Assembly (NCBI GenBank): GCA_964411985.1
Contig: CAYPNF010000045.1
Location: forward strand, 5,127-69,126
DNA length: 64,000 nucleotides
Origin: CAYPNF01 sp964411985
Lineage (GTDB): Bacteria; Verrucomicrobiota; Verrucomicrobiia; Limisphaerales; J093
Reading direction: 5' to 3'
A program made the translations under genes and the position numbers. Positions 10,582 through 19,701 of the stretch are shown here, piece by piece. Position 1 is the stretch's first letter; the number at the start of each line of letters is the position of its first letter. The notes under the pieces are model-generated. The model was not told the DNA's origin. It saw nothing but the letters and a program-made list of their open reading frames with translations, and did not search any database.

Positions 10582-11733
10582 CTACTTCTGACCGTTCAGA
10601 CGGCGGAAGGCCAGGGGGGTGGTGTTCCTTTCGGCGCGAAAATACCGAGCGAAGTGTTGGACGTTGCTGTAACCAGACAACTCAGCGATTTCGACGATGG
10701 GCAGGTTGGTTTCGACGAGCAGTCGGGCGATCTGGTCCACGCGTGCCCGCCGGATCTCCTTGAGGATGGAACGTCCGATCATGCGGCGGAACCGCTTCTC
10801 CAACGCACGGCGGGAGAGGCCAGCCGCTCGCGCCACGTCACCCACCGAGATGTCCTGACGGGGATGATCACGGATGAAACGTAGCGATTTGGCGACAAAT
10901 GGGTCTTCGGTGGCCAAAATGTCGGTGGAGCGTCGGGTCACGACGTGGGTGGGGGGGACAGAGATTTTGCTAGGAAGGCGCTTCTGGCCGGACATCATCC
11001 GGTGCAGGCATTGGGCAGCGTCGTAGCCCGCGCGGTCGAAGTTAATGGCTACACTCGACATGGGAGGCCCGGAGAGTCCGCAGACGACTTCGTCATTGTC
11101 CGTGCCCAGTACGGCGACTTCATCAGGGATCTTCAAACCGGCGATGTGGCAGGCCTCGATGACTTGTTGGCCGCGGTCGTCGTTGCACGCCATCAAACCG
11201 AGCGGTTTGGGGAGGGATTGCAGCCAGCGAGCCATCGACTGGCGTTCACGGGTCCACGAAGCTTGGTCGGATTCTGCGGCGGCGGTGTAGCAGTAAGTGG
11301 GGAAACCACGTTCGCGGATTCTTTGGGTGAAGGCCTCCGCTCGGAACTGAGACCATTGGGTATGCTCGTAGCCGCAGTAGGCGAAGTGCCGAAAACCGCA
11401 GTCCAGAAGGTGATCGGCGGCCATATACCCGATCGCCGGAGAGTCGGTGATGACGTTGGCCAGGCCAGGAACCTCACGCTTGCTGTGACCGACTACGACT
11501 GCCGGTATACCGAAGGAAAGGACCTCCTCCAGTTTGTCGCCATCTCGCAGGATGATGCCGTCGGCATCGAGGCTCTCGAGCATGGGCCAGGCCTTTTCCA
11601 GTCCACCCGGTTCCCAGTAGAAGGACCAAGGACCAACCTGGTGGGAATAACTGGCAATCCCGCGCAGCAGGGCGCGGCCTGAGGCACGGGAGGATTCAAT
11701 GAGTAGGATGACTTTAGGCGACTGAGGCAGCAT
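10582..11733 (-). CDS. XylR-like AraC-family transcriptional regulator
   Basis: This 383-residue protein has a periplasmic-binding-protein-like effector domain of the LacI/GalR type (about residues 7-270) and a C-terminal AraC helix-turn-helix pair (about 280-380). The effector region starts VILLIESSRASGRALLRGI and includes ACNDDRGQQVIEAC and VLGTDNDEVVCGLS, the pattern of XylR-type sugar sensors. The second helix-turn-helix carries IVEIAELSGYSNVQHFARYF. Proteins of this build bind a sugar in the N-terminal domain and activate catabolic operons. It lies just upstream, on the same strand, of the giant surface protein gene, separated by an AT-rich 273-bp gap that could carry its operator. The ligand cannot be read from the sequence. 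The family call is firm and the target is an inference. Confidence 0.9.
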   Translation of the reverse strand: MLPQSPKVILLIESSRASGRALLRGIASYSHQVGPWSFYWEPGGLEKAWPMLESLDADGIILRDGDKLEEVLSFGIPAVVVGHSKREVPGLANVITDSPAIGYMAADHLLDCGFRHFAYCGYEHTQWSQFRAEAFTQRIRERGFPTYCYTAAAESDQASWTRERQSMARWLQSLPKPLGLMACNDDRGQQVIEACHIAGLKIPDEVAVLGTDNDEVVCGLSGPPMSSVAINFDRAGYDAAQCLHRMMSGQKRLPSKISVPPTHVVTRRSTDILATEDPFVAKSLRFIRDHPRQDISVGDVARAAGLSRRALEKRFRRMIGRSILKEIRRARVDQIARLLVETNLPIVEIAELSGYSNVQHFARYFRAERNTTPLAFRRLNGQK

Positions 11734-11802
11734 CCGGTGTATCTTCGGTGCGGGTGAGAGGGCCAGGTCCTTCTTACATCCGCACCGCTGCTTTCCGCTT
11801 CG

Positions 11803-14151
11803 TTAAGGTTTCTTCAGTCGGAAGAATCTTTCGCGCTGCGTGGGTTGGACGGTGACCTCCCACTGCGTACCGATGGCCTGGGGAACCTCCGGGGCCGGTT
11901 GCCACTGAGCGGGCTTCAGACTGGAGGTCGATTCCAGAACGAAGCCGGTGGAAGGGTTTGGCCAGGAGACAATGACATTCGCACCCGATTTTCTTATCTG
12001 AAGGGCGACGCTCGTGGTCGGCGTGCAGGGACGGAGTGGCAGGATAGTGATGAAACCTGCATTTCCAACCGCGAGGTCAGCGGCGCCGTCTCCATTGAAA
12101 TCCCCCACGACCACGGATTGGCCTCCCGGACTGTAGTAGAGCGGCGGCTGAAACGAGCCGTTGCCTTTACCCAAAAGGAGGGAAACACTGTAGAGCCCTC
12201 GCACCCCCGAAGTATCATTGCCGGCCACCGCAAGGTCTTGTAACCCGTCTCCATTGAAATCGCCGACGCCCAGGCTGACAGGATTGGCCGCGGACGGGGC
12301 GGGTGCCGCCACTGACTGGAAAGCGCCGTTGCCTTGGCCTAACAGGATGGAGATGGTGGAGTCGCTTAGGTTGGCAACGGCCAGGTCGCCCTTCCCGTCT
12401 CCATTGAAGTCACCGAGGGCCAGAGTGGAGGGATAGGAGCCCACGGAATATTTCGTCTGGGATGAAAAGACGCCGCCTGCCCCTGCCAGCATGATCGCCA
12501 CTTCGTTATTGCCTGTTTGTGCGAGCGCTAGGTCAGCCTTCCCGTCTCCGTTGAAGTCGGCTGATACCGCTGAAACAGGCTGATCTCCGGTTGGATAGTC
12601 CACGGCATCCTTGAAAGTCCCGTTTCCGTTGCCAAGCAGCACCGAGACGTCGTTGTCAGGGGTGTTAGGCGCGGCCAGGTCTGGTTTTCCATCACCGTTG
12701 AAATCGCCCGCAACCACCACGGGCGTGGAGGTGCCGGTGGCGTAAGCATCGAAATCCAGGAAGGTTCCGTCTCCGTTGCCCAGGAACACCGAGAGATATC
12801 CGACTGGCTCATTGGCGACGATGATGTCGAGCTTGCCGTCCTGGTTATAGTCTGAAATAGCAGCAGAGTTCGGGCCGGTTCTGGTATCGTAAGTCGCACC
12901 CGTCTTAAAGGTGGCATCTCCCTGCCCCAGCATGATGGTGAGGGTGTTCATCCCCGAGTTCAATACGGCGAGGTCCAGACGACCGTCCTTGTTCAGGTCG
13001 GCGGTGTTCATGCGCACGTACCCCCCAGCGAATTCATAGCGCTTGGCGGTGGGGAATACGCCGTTTCCCAGGTTGGGATAGACCCACAGCCCGTCCATGC
13101 TGGTCAGCGCGATGTCCTTTTGCCCATCCGCACTAAAATCAGCCGTCAGGATCTGCTTCGGAGAAACCCTCCCGATGTAGGAAGTCGCAGCGGCAAACTT
13201 GCCGTCGCCTGTTCCTGGCAGGAGGGCGAGACCTCCCTCGATTGCGACCGCCAGGTCGGGCTTTGCATCCCCGTTGAAGTCATGGATCAAGGCTGATTTG
13301 GGGGACAGAGTTTCGGCGTAGAGTTGCGCCGGTTGGAAGCTGCCGTTGCCGTTCCCGGCCATGACCGCGACTGCGTCCAGGTTGACCGCGACTGCGTCCG
13401 TTTTGCCGTCGCCGTTGAGGTCACCCAAAGTCAGGGATCTGGAATCCGCGATGGCAGCCACGTTGACGGCATCCTGAAGAGTCAGATCTCCGTTGCCTTT
13501 CAGAAACCAGATCGCATCGCTGGCGCCTACGAGCAGGTCTGCCTTTTCGTCGCCATCGAGGTCGCTTGCGGCAAGGAGCTTGGGGAATGCTCCTGCCCAG
13601 GTCCTTACCTCCGCCTCGCGGAAAGAACCGTCCCCGTTTCCTCCTAGGAGATAGACTCCCTCGCCTAGGTTGTCACTCGACAGCACCGCCAAGTCCAGTT
13701 TTTCGTCGCCATCGAAATCGCCGGTTACCAAGTAGTGTGGGTCTTTCCAGGCACTGTAGGCGTTTCCGGCCTGGAAGGTTCCGTCCCCATTGCCCAGCAA
13801 CACCCACACATTGTCTCCTGCCGCCACCGCCAAATCGAGTTTGGTGTCTCCGTTCAGGTCCGCGACCGCGATCGAGGCCGGGTTCGAGCCGACCGCGTAA
13901 TCCACGGGCACTTGGAAGAGTAAATCGCCTTTGCCTAGCAGTACTGAGATCTTGCCTGCACCGGCATGGGCGGTCACCACGTCTGGTATGCCGTCCCCGT
14001 TGAAGTCGGCGGTTTGGGCATCGGCGGCACCCCCTCCGATTGCCACTCCACGAGGGGAGGGCAGATTTGGAATGGCACAACTGTCAGCCAAGGCAAGGCT
14101 GCCAGAGAGCAGGGACGCGAACAGGGTAGCGGCGTAGGATTGGGTATTCAT
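11803..14151 (-). CDS. Secreted FG-GAP/VCBS repeat protein
   Basis: After a signal peptide (about residues 1-22, ending near LALADS) the protein has about fourteen FG-GAP-type repeats, each with a calcium-binding loop such as DFNGDGKPD, DLNGDGKTD or DYNQDGKLD, spaced to fold as beta-propeller blades. The last 70 residues form a separate domain ending FFRLKKP, a C-terminal pattern of secreted Verrucomicrobia proteins. Such proteins act outside the cell in adhesion or ligand binding; no enzyme motif is present. The ATG at 14151 is preferred over the GTG at 14154 because AGGAAAGG sits about 8 nt before it. That site overlaps the stop codon of the upstream isomerase-like gene, which points to co-transcription. 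Confidence 0.88.
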   Translation of the reverse strand: MNTQSYAATLFASLLSGSLALADSCAIPNLPSPRGVAIGGGAADAQTADFNGDGIPDVVTAHAGAGKISVLLGKGDLLFQVPVDYAVGSNPASIAVADLNGDTKLDLAVAAGDNVWVLLGNGDGTFQAGNAYSAWKDPHYLVTGDFDGDEKLDLAVLSSDNLGEGVYLLGGNGDGSFREAEVRTWAGAFPKLLAASDLDGDEKADLLVGASDAIWFLKGNGDLTLQDAVNVAAIADSRSLTLGDLNGDGKTDAVAVNLDAVAVMAGNGNGSFQPAQLYAETLSPKSALIHDFNGDAKPDLAVAIEGGLALLPGTGDGKFAAATSYIGRVSPKQILTADFSADGQKDIALTSMDGLWVYPNLGNGVFPTAKRYEFAGGYVRMNTADLNKDGRLDLAVLNSGMNTLTIMLGQGDATFKTGATYDTRTGPNSAAISDYNQDGKLDIIVANEPVGYLSVFLGNGDGTFLDFDAYATGTSTPVVVAGDFNGDGKPDLAAPNTPDNDVSVLLGNGNGTFKDAVDYPTGDQPVSAVSADFNGDGKADLALAQTGNNEVAIMLAGAGGVFSSQTKYSVGSYPSTLALGDFNGDGKGDLAVANLSDSTISILLGQGNGAFQSVAAPAPSAANPVSLGVGDFNGDGLQDLAVAGNDTSGVRGLYSVSLLLGKGNGSFQPPLYYSPGGQSVVVGDFNGDGAADLAVGNAGFITILPLRPCTPTTSVALQIRKSGANVIVSWPNPSTGFVLESTSSLKPAQWQPAPEVPQAIGTQWEVTVQPTQRERFFRLKKP

Positions 14152-14165
14152 CACAGTGGCCTTTC

Positions 14166-15128
14166 CTAGGAAGCGATGGTTGCCATCGCCTTCTTCAGCG
14201 CGGCCGCAGTGGCAGCGCAGGATTCTTCGGCGGGGAGTTGATTCAGCTTCTTGTTGAAGGGTTCAGCGCGCACGGGGCCATCGTACCCGATCTGGTTCAG
14301 CGCTTGCAGGAAGGCGGCCACGGGAATCACACCTGTTGCGCAGGGCAACTCGCGCTGTCCATCGATCTGTTTCTCCAGCGGAATTCCGGCAGGGGCGTCA
14401 TTCAGGTCGACGGAGACAATCTGGTGGTTCTGCAGGGAGAGCAGGTCTTTGGGAGTCTCTTGTGCGGTGAACCAGTGCCAGCTATCCAACACCACGCCCA
14501 CATTTGGCAAACCGATTTCACTGATCAGTTCCTGAGTCTCCTGGAGGGTATGCACGAACGGGTAGCGCTGGCCGGCCCGGACGGTAGGAGTGCCTACGTA
14601 CTCAAGGCCCAGCTTCAATTCGTGGTCTTTCAGCACTTGGGCTGCCTGGCGCAGGCGCGTTGCATGCTGTTTCAAGTTGGCGAGGTAGGTGAGGGTCCCG
14701 TGCCCAGGCATCAGCCACGTGCCGATCCGGGTCACTCCCGCCTTTTGGAGGCCGCCCGCGATCTTGGGCAGCTCCCGAAGCCCCTGCTGAAACGAATCGT
14801 CTCCCCGGCGGAACTCCGTGGGGAGGGAGGCCGCTCCGAAGACGAGGTTCTTCGCTTTCATCGAACCCAGAAGGTCCGCCAGTTGCGCTTCGCTTATTCC
14901 GGCCAGGTACGCACCGAATGGCTCGACCGACTCAAAGCCATGACGGGAAGCCAAATCGATGGTTTTCAACTGGTCCACCGAGACGCCGATGCTCCCCGGG
15001 CTGAGACAGAGGGTCATTTTACGGGAGGCCGAAGCCCCTCGGAGGAGGGGGGCGCTTGCGAAGGTAGTAGCTCCCAGAAAACCTAGAGCGAGGTTCTCGC
15101 AAAAACGGCGACGATGGATTGGAGTCAT
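14166..15128 (-). CDS. Tat-exported sugar phosphate isomerase/epimerase-like TIM-barrel protein
   Basis: A protein of 320 residues begins with a twin-arginine-type leader (RRRFCENLALGFLGATTFA) and continues as an AP-endonuclease-2/xylose-isomerase-like TIM barrel. Motifs at expected metal-site strands include LGLEYVG, VVLDSWHW, VSVDLND and VRAEPF, supplying Glu, Asp, His and Glu ligands. Family members isomerise or epimerise sugars or polyols, often alongside Gfo/Idh/MocA oxidoreductases; three of those are in this window but not next to this gene. GGAG stands 7 nt before the ATG, supporting the start. The gene ends where the FG-GAP gene's ribosome-binding site begins. The substrate is unknown. 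Confidence 0.85.
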   Translation of the reverse strand: MTPIHRRRFCENLALGFLGATTFASAPLLRGASASRKMTLCLSPGSIGVSVDQLKTIDLASRHGFESVEPFGAYLAGISEAQLADLLGSMKAKNLVFGAASLPTEFRRGDDSFQQGLRELPKIAGGLQKAGVTRIGTWLMPGHGTLTYLANLKQHATRLRQAAQVLKDHELKLGLEYVGTPTVRAGQRYPFVHTLQETQELISEIGLPNVGVVLDSWHWFTAQETPKDLLSLQNHQIVSVDLNDAPAGIPLEKQIDGQRELPCATGVIPVAAFLQALNQIGYDGPVRAEPFNKKLNQLPAEESCAATAAALKKAMATIAS

Positions 15129-15238
15129 GCTTCAACTCCATCCTCATTTGCCTGGCCGGTCAAGGCTGATTGATGCCCCCCTGCGGGTGCTCGACTCCCA
15201 CACCTTTGGTCACGCGAGCCTTGGGCTGGTGAAGGTTC

Positions 15239-16672
15239 TTACGGGACTTCCATCCATTCATCAGGTTTTGGCGAATTCCCCTGCAAGTAGAGGCGGCGAG
15301 CCCCCGGGGTGCCGATCATTCGGTAGCCCCACTCGCTCAAACTCCCATTCTGCCAGGTGACATAGAGTCTTCCCGCTCCTGCGGTCCAAGTGCCTCTGTC
15401 GCGATCGGAGCTGGTCCCTGCCACCCCGCCCCAATACGTCTCGTTACCCAGATAATCCTTGCCCGACACCTGCGTGGAGCTTTCCGTCTGGCTGGACCAA
15501 AGGCAGGTTCCATCGGCGCGCAGGACGAGGAGGCGGGTTTGCTCGGTGCCGGACGAGACGATCTTGCTGCTGGTGTAGGACCAGAACCTCCACGCTCCCA
15601 CGAGTTGTGGGTCCTTCTCTCCTTCACCCGCCGCGAGACTTGCGAAGACGCCCCGAACGATCTTTTCCCGGCGGGCAATCTCGTTCTTGCCCCCCAAGGC
15701 TGTCACACCGATCCCATACCCCTTCAGAACGATGGCATACGTCTGAGCGCGGACCTCGAGGCCGCGTGGATTCGATCCGTCCCAGGTGAGCAAGACACCG
15801 GGGACCGTGCCTGCTTTGACTTTTTCCCCCTGGCCGGTCCGTTGGAGAAAAGGCGCCAGTTGGCGCATTTGCAGATCCAGGTAGTTGATCACCCGAGGGT
15901 CTTCCGCGCTGGTAATTCCTTCAGCGGCTTGGGCAGAAACGATATAGGCCTCGGTTGGACCGTCGGCGTTGGAGGCTGCATCAGGCGGTATGAGCTGGAG
16001 AGCCCCGGTCAGGTCACGAAGCTGCCAGGTGGGCGGGTAGCTCATGCTCACCCCAGTGGGGTGCTTGAAGACTTTCCACGCTGAACCCTCCGTTGGCCCC
16101 CCGGTGGGCTGGTTGGGGACCATGTTGGTCGAGGTGGTGGGGTTGGAATTGGTCGACATGGGTGCGGTTGGGCTTGAGCTTACCGCTTTTGCGAGCGGGT
16201 TCGCGGCGCGGGCGGTGGGTGGTTTGCGCTGAAGGGTATACTGGGTACCGTCTGTCTCTAGCTTCATCTGAGAGCCAGCAAGGGCAAATGTGAATACGAA
16301 CTCCGTTTCATCCGCTTTGAACTTCCCCTCCCAGCCAGCACCCTTTGGCCGGGCAGTGAAGGGGAACGTCTGTCCCCCCAACGCGAGGGTGCCTCGGCAC
16401 TCATCCCCTTCCCGGTTGATCTCAACAGTCAGCCCATCGCCAGAATAGGTTCCTGCCAGATCACTTTCATCCGCAGCGCGGTTTGCTTCCGTCGCAGCCG
16501 CGAGCCGCGGAAGTGGTGCTGTGAGACTTTGCAGGCCGCTGGTCAAAACCAGCGCGACGGCCAGCGAGAACGCCAGTGGATGCGGACCTGCCCGTCGACT
16601 GAAAGTGGTCCCTTGCTGTCGACAGCCTGGGGACACGCATCCGAACCTCCGGGAAATGGGCTGGTGGGACAT
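15239..16672 (-). CDS. Exported protein of unknown function
   Basis: This 477-residue protein was not matched to a named family. A basic N-terminus and hydrophobic segment (about residues 33-50, ending near LAAATEA) suggest export, though the stretch before it is long. Residues about 70-150 form a small beta-rich domain with repeated TYSGDGLTVEI-like strands. After a Thr/Pro/Asn-rich linker, residues about 200-345 begin WKVFKHPTGVSMSYPPTW, reminiscent of PsbP/DcrB-like folds. The C-terminal third carries LVGAWRFWSYTSSK and ends YLQGNSPKPDEWMEVP, a lipocalin-like pattern often seen in small secreted proteins. No ribosome-binding site is obvious at the start. The 162-bp upstream gap holds nothing else recognisable. 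Confidence 0.7.
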   Translation of the reverse strand: MSHQPISRRFGCVSPGCRQQGTTFSRRAGPHPLAFSLAVALVLTSGLQSLTAPLPRLAAATEANRAADESDLAGTYSGDGLTVEINREGDECRGTLALGGQTFPFTARPKGAGWEGKFKADETEFVFTFALAGSQMKLETDGTQYTLQRKPPTARAANPLAKAVSSSPTAPMSTNSNPTTSTNMVPNQPTGGPTEGSAWKVFKHPTGVSMSYPPTWQLRDLTGALQLIPPDAASNADGPTEAYIVSAQAAEGITSAEDPRVINYLDLQMRQLAPFLQRTGQGEKVKAGTVPGVLLTWDGSNPRGLEVRAQTYAIVLKGYGIGVTALGGKNEIARREKIVRGVFASLAAGEGEKDPQLVGAWRFWSYTSSKIVSSGTEQTRLLVLRADGTCLWSSQTESSTQVSGKDYLGNETYWGGVAGTSSDRDRGTWTAGAGRLYVTWQNGSLSEWGYRMIGTPGARRLYLQGNSPKPDEWMEVP

Positions 16673-16834
16673 TTGAGACTTATCTGCCAGAACAGATTCT
16701 GTAATGCAATCAAAAATGGAAAGCTTGAAGGGTGATGGACGGCTGAGTGGTTACATCCTTCCCTCAACGACCCCGTGCTTGGAAGTCTTTCGTAACAAAA
16801 CACTCATCCGTAGTGAGGTGGAAATGGAATCCCC

Positions 16835-18691
16835 CTATAACTCAAAATGCAGGGTCCGTTCCAGTCCCAGCTTCAGCGGTAACCAACCTGTTAGAACCGA
16901 AAGGACGACGAACCCAGCCTGAAAGAGATACACCATGGCAGGATGATGCTGGGCGTAGCGGCCCCAGGGGGATCCGATGGCCAGCAGGACGACCGATCCC
17001 ACGATATAGACGAAGCTGAGCACCAGACAGAAAGTTCCCCCGAAACCGCTGACGATTTTGGTGGGATTCTCCTCTTTGAAATTCGGGTAAAGCACCCCGA
17101 GCCCTACCGCTAGTCCGTTGAGGACCAAAGTCATGATTCCGATCGACAGCGCCATGAAGCCGACTCGGTCCCACTCGAGCGCGAGCATGTGGCAGGAGAG
17201 CAGCGTCATGATCTGGGTGATCACCATGGAGGCGGTGGAGGCAGTGAGGAACTTCAGCCAGACAATCCTCCTGAGGCCAATGGGGGACATGCCCACGATC
17301 CAGATGCGTTTGCCTTCCAGGGAGAATTGGGGAAACACGAAACGGGTGGTCAGGGTGGCCAGGTTCAGGCTGCAGGCACCCAGGTTGAGAAAAGACACGA
17401 GCGAGATCCAGAACGGACTGGTCAACTGCTGGCTAAAGTGCCGGAGGTTGACGATGTAGGCTGCCAGGAGCCCGAAGAGGACGGCGGTCTGCCCCCATTG
17501 GGTCGTGTCTCTCCAGAAGACGCGGGCATCCTTGACCACGAGTGCCAAGACCTCGGGCTTGAGCCGGAAAGTGAACTGGAGCGCTCGCTCCAGCCATCCG
17601 GTCTGAAGAGCGCCTCGTTTGCGTGCGCCCTGCCACGTGCGGAACCATCCCCACCGCCCAAACGCACTTCCGCGGCTCTGAACCATGGAGGTGGCGGCCG
17701 AGAAAGTCCGTCCGGCTCGCGTCAGGAGGAAGCTTCCAAAAAAGAGGCAATGACTGAGCAGCACCATGACGAAGAAACCGGAGGCGTGCAACGCTCCCTC
17801 GGCCCAACGCTGAACCCCGGCGGACAGCCAGTAACTCGGCAGCAGGGGGTATTGCGCAAAACTGGTCTTTTGCAGGAGGCGATCCAGCACCACCAACACC
17901 CGCGTTTCCAGTTGCTCGTCCGTGACCCGGTCCGGTCTTAGCCAGAAGACCGAGGCCACGAAGGTGACCACCGACAGCAGCAGGACGGTGACTTGGAACA
18001 GCCTGCGATCGAGGAACCGAGCCAGGTTCATGGCCACCCATGAACCGGCTACGGCGGGCAACACGATGAACAGCCCGATCATTACCATCGTGGCGGGGTA
18101 GAAGTGCCAGACCACATTCTGGGTCATTCCAAAGGCAGCCAGCAAGGGAGCAGCCAGAAAAAGAAACGCCCAGGAGGCCAGTACGACAGATTCCAGAAAC
18201 TTCCACTGAACAATGGCGTTGCTCGATACGGGCAGCGGCATGAGGAACGTGGTCTCTTTGTTGCGAAAGAAGTTGGTATAGCTGATGATCAGGTTGCTCA
18301 ACAGGAGCAAGCCAAACAGGAAGGCGAAGAGCAGGAATAACATCCTCTCGATCAGGATCGCGCCCAACCCGGGGAACGTACCGGCAAATTGCAGGCCTTT
18401 GTAGAATAAGGTAAAGGCGAGGGCTATATAGCCCACCAGGAACATACCAATCACCGCAGTGAGAAGCCGTGATTGATGCCGCAAAGAAAGAAGCCTCCGC
18501 CAAGCCTGAAGGAGGTTGACGGCGACCAGCAGCCGGAGTGGACCGGGCACTGCGCACGCGTTGGCATTTGATTCCCGCAACAGCGGAAGCATGTCACAGG
18601 GCTGCGGCTCCCGCAAGTGAGGCGAGGTACTCTCAGCGCTCTCCGTACCGCCATCGGTTTCAGAATCCCCGTGCCGCCGTTCGAAACCCAT
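16835..18691 (-). CDS. Polytopic membrane protein, probable ABC-2-type permease
   Basis: About ten to twelve hydrophobic segments spread through 618 residues, for example AVIGMFLVGYIALAFTLFY and MLFLLFAFLFGLLLLSN, with a soluble loop around residues 330-400. The order of membrane segments and the phrase FFRNKETTFLMPLPVS resemble large ABC-exporter permeases, but no ATPase lies beside it. The nearest stand-alone ABC ATPase is about 23 kb away at 41251-42033, and pairing them is speculation. The start is uncertain: the ATG at 18691 overlaps apbE by 32 bp, while a second ATG at 18592 would drop a hydrophilic 33-residue extension. Neither has a clear ribosome-binding site. Confidence 0.7.
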   Translation of the reverse strand: MGFERRHGDSETDGGTESAESTSPHLREPQPCDMLPLLRESNANACAVPGPLRLLVAVNLLQAWRRLLSLRHQSRLLTAVIGMFLVGYIALAFTLFYKGLQFAGTFPGLGAILIERMLFLLFAFLFGLLLLSNLIISYTNFFRNKETTFLMPLPVSSNAIVQWKFLESVVLASWAFLFLAAPLLAAFGMTQNVVWHFYPATMVMIGLFIVLPAVAGSWVAMNLARFLDRRLFQVTVLLLSVVTFVASVFWLRPDRVTDEQLETRVLVVLDRLLQKTSFAQYPLLPSYWLSAGVQRWAEGALHASGFFVMVLLSHCLFFGSFLLTRAGRTFSAATSMVQSRGSAFGRWGWFRTWQGARKRGALQTGWLERALQFTFRLKPEVLALVVKDARVFWRDTTQWGQTAVLFGLLAAYIVNLRHFSQQLTSPFWISLVSFLNLGACSLNLATLTTRFVFPQFSLEGKRIWIVGMSPIGLRRIVWLKFLTASTASMVITQIMTLLSCHMLALEWDRVGFMALSIGIMTLVLNGLAVGLGVLYPNFKEENPTKIVSGFGGTFCLVLSFVYIVGSVVLLAIGSPWGRYAQHHPAMVYLFQAGFVVLSVLTGWLPLKLGLERTLHFEL

Positions 18692-19634
18692 CCGACGCCG
18701 ACCGATCCGGGACCACCACCAATCCTCGTGCCGCGGGTTGCACCTGGCCCAGCAGTTCCAGCCCTTCCTCGCCCAACGTAATCAGCGCGGTCGAGAGCGC
18801 ATCCGTCTCGGTTGCCGAGGGGGCTACCACGGCTGCGAGAAGCGCTCGCTGGACTGGCTCTCCGGTGCGCGGATCAATGATATGGCCGAAGTAGCGGTCT
18901 CCTTCCCGAAAAGCCCGGCCCCAAACAGCAGAAACCCCGAGGGATTCGTTACAGAGTGTAACGGTGGCGAGCAGTCCATCTGTCCCAGTGGCGGTGGCCG
19001 AGTCCCCAGCCGTGGGAGCGCCCTCTTTCCATTGCGGTTTGGGAATGGCAGCTTTCCAAGCGGAAGCGTCGGGGGGATTGCCGATCGCCAGGCTGCTGCT
19101 GGTGCCGCCGTGGATGAAGGCGCTGGTGACACCAGCTTCCAGAAGGAACTCCGCCGCCATGTCGATCGCATACCCTTTCCCAATCGCGCCCAGGTCCATC
19201 ATCATGCCTGGCTCCCGAAACCGCACGGTATAGGCCTTCTCATCCAATTCAACCCGGTGCATGCCGACTTGGCTCAAGGCCTCCTGCACTGCTTCGCGCG
19301 TGGGCAGGGAACCCGTGTTGCCCATGAAGCCCCAGGCCCGGACCAAAGGTGCCACCGTGATGTCGAAAGTCCCGCCTGTGGCTGCGGACAGCTTCTGGGC
19401 TGTTTGCAGCAGACGGAAAACGGGGGGGGTGACCCGGACCGGCCGGGAAGCGGCGTGACGATTGACCGCACTGATCTCGCTTTCCGGCTTGTACAGGCTG
19501 AGTTGGGCTTCCAACCGCACGATTTCATCGAGGGCCTGCTCTCCCGCTGCCCGCAGGGTGATAGGGTTGTCCCCGTGCAGCAGGATTTCGAACCGCGTGT
19601 TCATCGCGTACGCGGCAACAGTCACGGTTTCCAT
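18660..19634 (-). CDS. apbE: FAD:protein FMN transferase (ApbE family)
   Basis: ApbE enzymes attach FMN from FAD to a Thr or Ser of target flavoproteins such as Nqr/Rnf subunits. The 324-residue protein shows the family pattern: an N-terminal AMNTRFEI strand, GGTFDITVAPLVRAWGF, MMDLGAIGKGYAID, the nucleotide-site GHIIDPRTGEPV and the metal-binding TETDALSTAL. Its length is normal, and no signal peptide or lipobox is obvious, so it may be cytoplasmic. No NqrC/RnfG-type FMN-binding partner is visible nearby. The start lies only about 7 nt beyond a strong terminator hairpin of the upstream oxidoreductase gene and has no good ribosome-binding site, so expression by readthrough or an embedded promoter is implied. 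Confidence 0.92.
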   Translation of the reverse strand: METVTVAAYAMNTRFEILLHGDNPITLRAAGEQALDEIVRLEAQLSLYKPESEISAVNRHAASRPVRVTPPVFRLLQTAQKLSAATGGTFDITVAPLVRAWGFMGNTGSLPTREAVQEALSQVGMHRVELDEKAYTVRFREPGMMMDLGAIGKGYAIDMAAEFLLEAGVTSAFIHGGTSSSLAIGNPPDASAWKAAIPKPQWKEGAPTAGDSATATGTDGLLATVTLCNESLGVSAVWGRAFREGDRYFGHIIDPRTGEPVQRALLAAVVAPSATETDALSTALITLGEEGLELLGQVQPAARGLVVVPDRSASDGFRTAARGF

Positions 19635-19640
19635 AGGACA

Positions 19641-19676
19641 TCAAAAAAGGGTTTCGCCGTTTCCAGCGAAACCCTT
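19641..19676 (-). terminator. Rho-independent terminator of the oxidoreductase gene
   Basis: On the minus strand a perfect 11-bp stem (AAGGGTTTCGC with its complement) and an 8-nt loop run directly into TTTTTTGA. It follows the stop of the Gfo/Idh/MocA gene by about 25 bp and precedes the apbE start by a few bases. Confidence 0.85.
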
Positions 19677-19701
19677 GTGAAAGAATCAGCTCGCCAGCTG
19701 G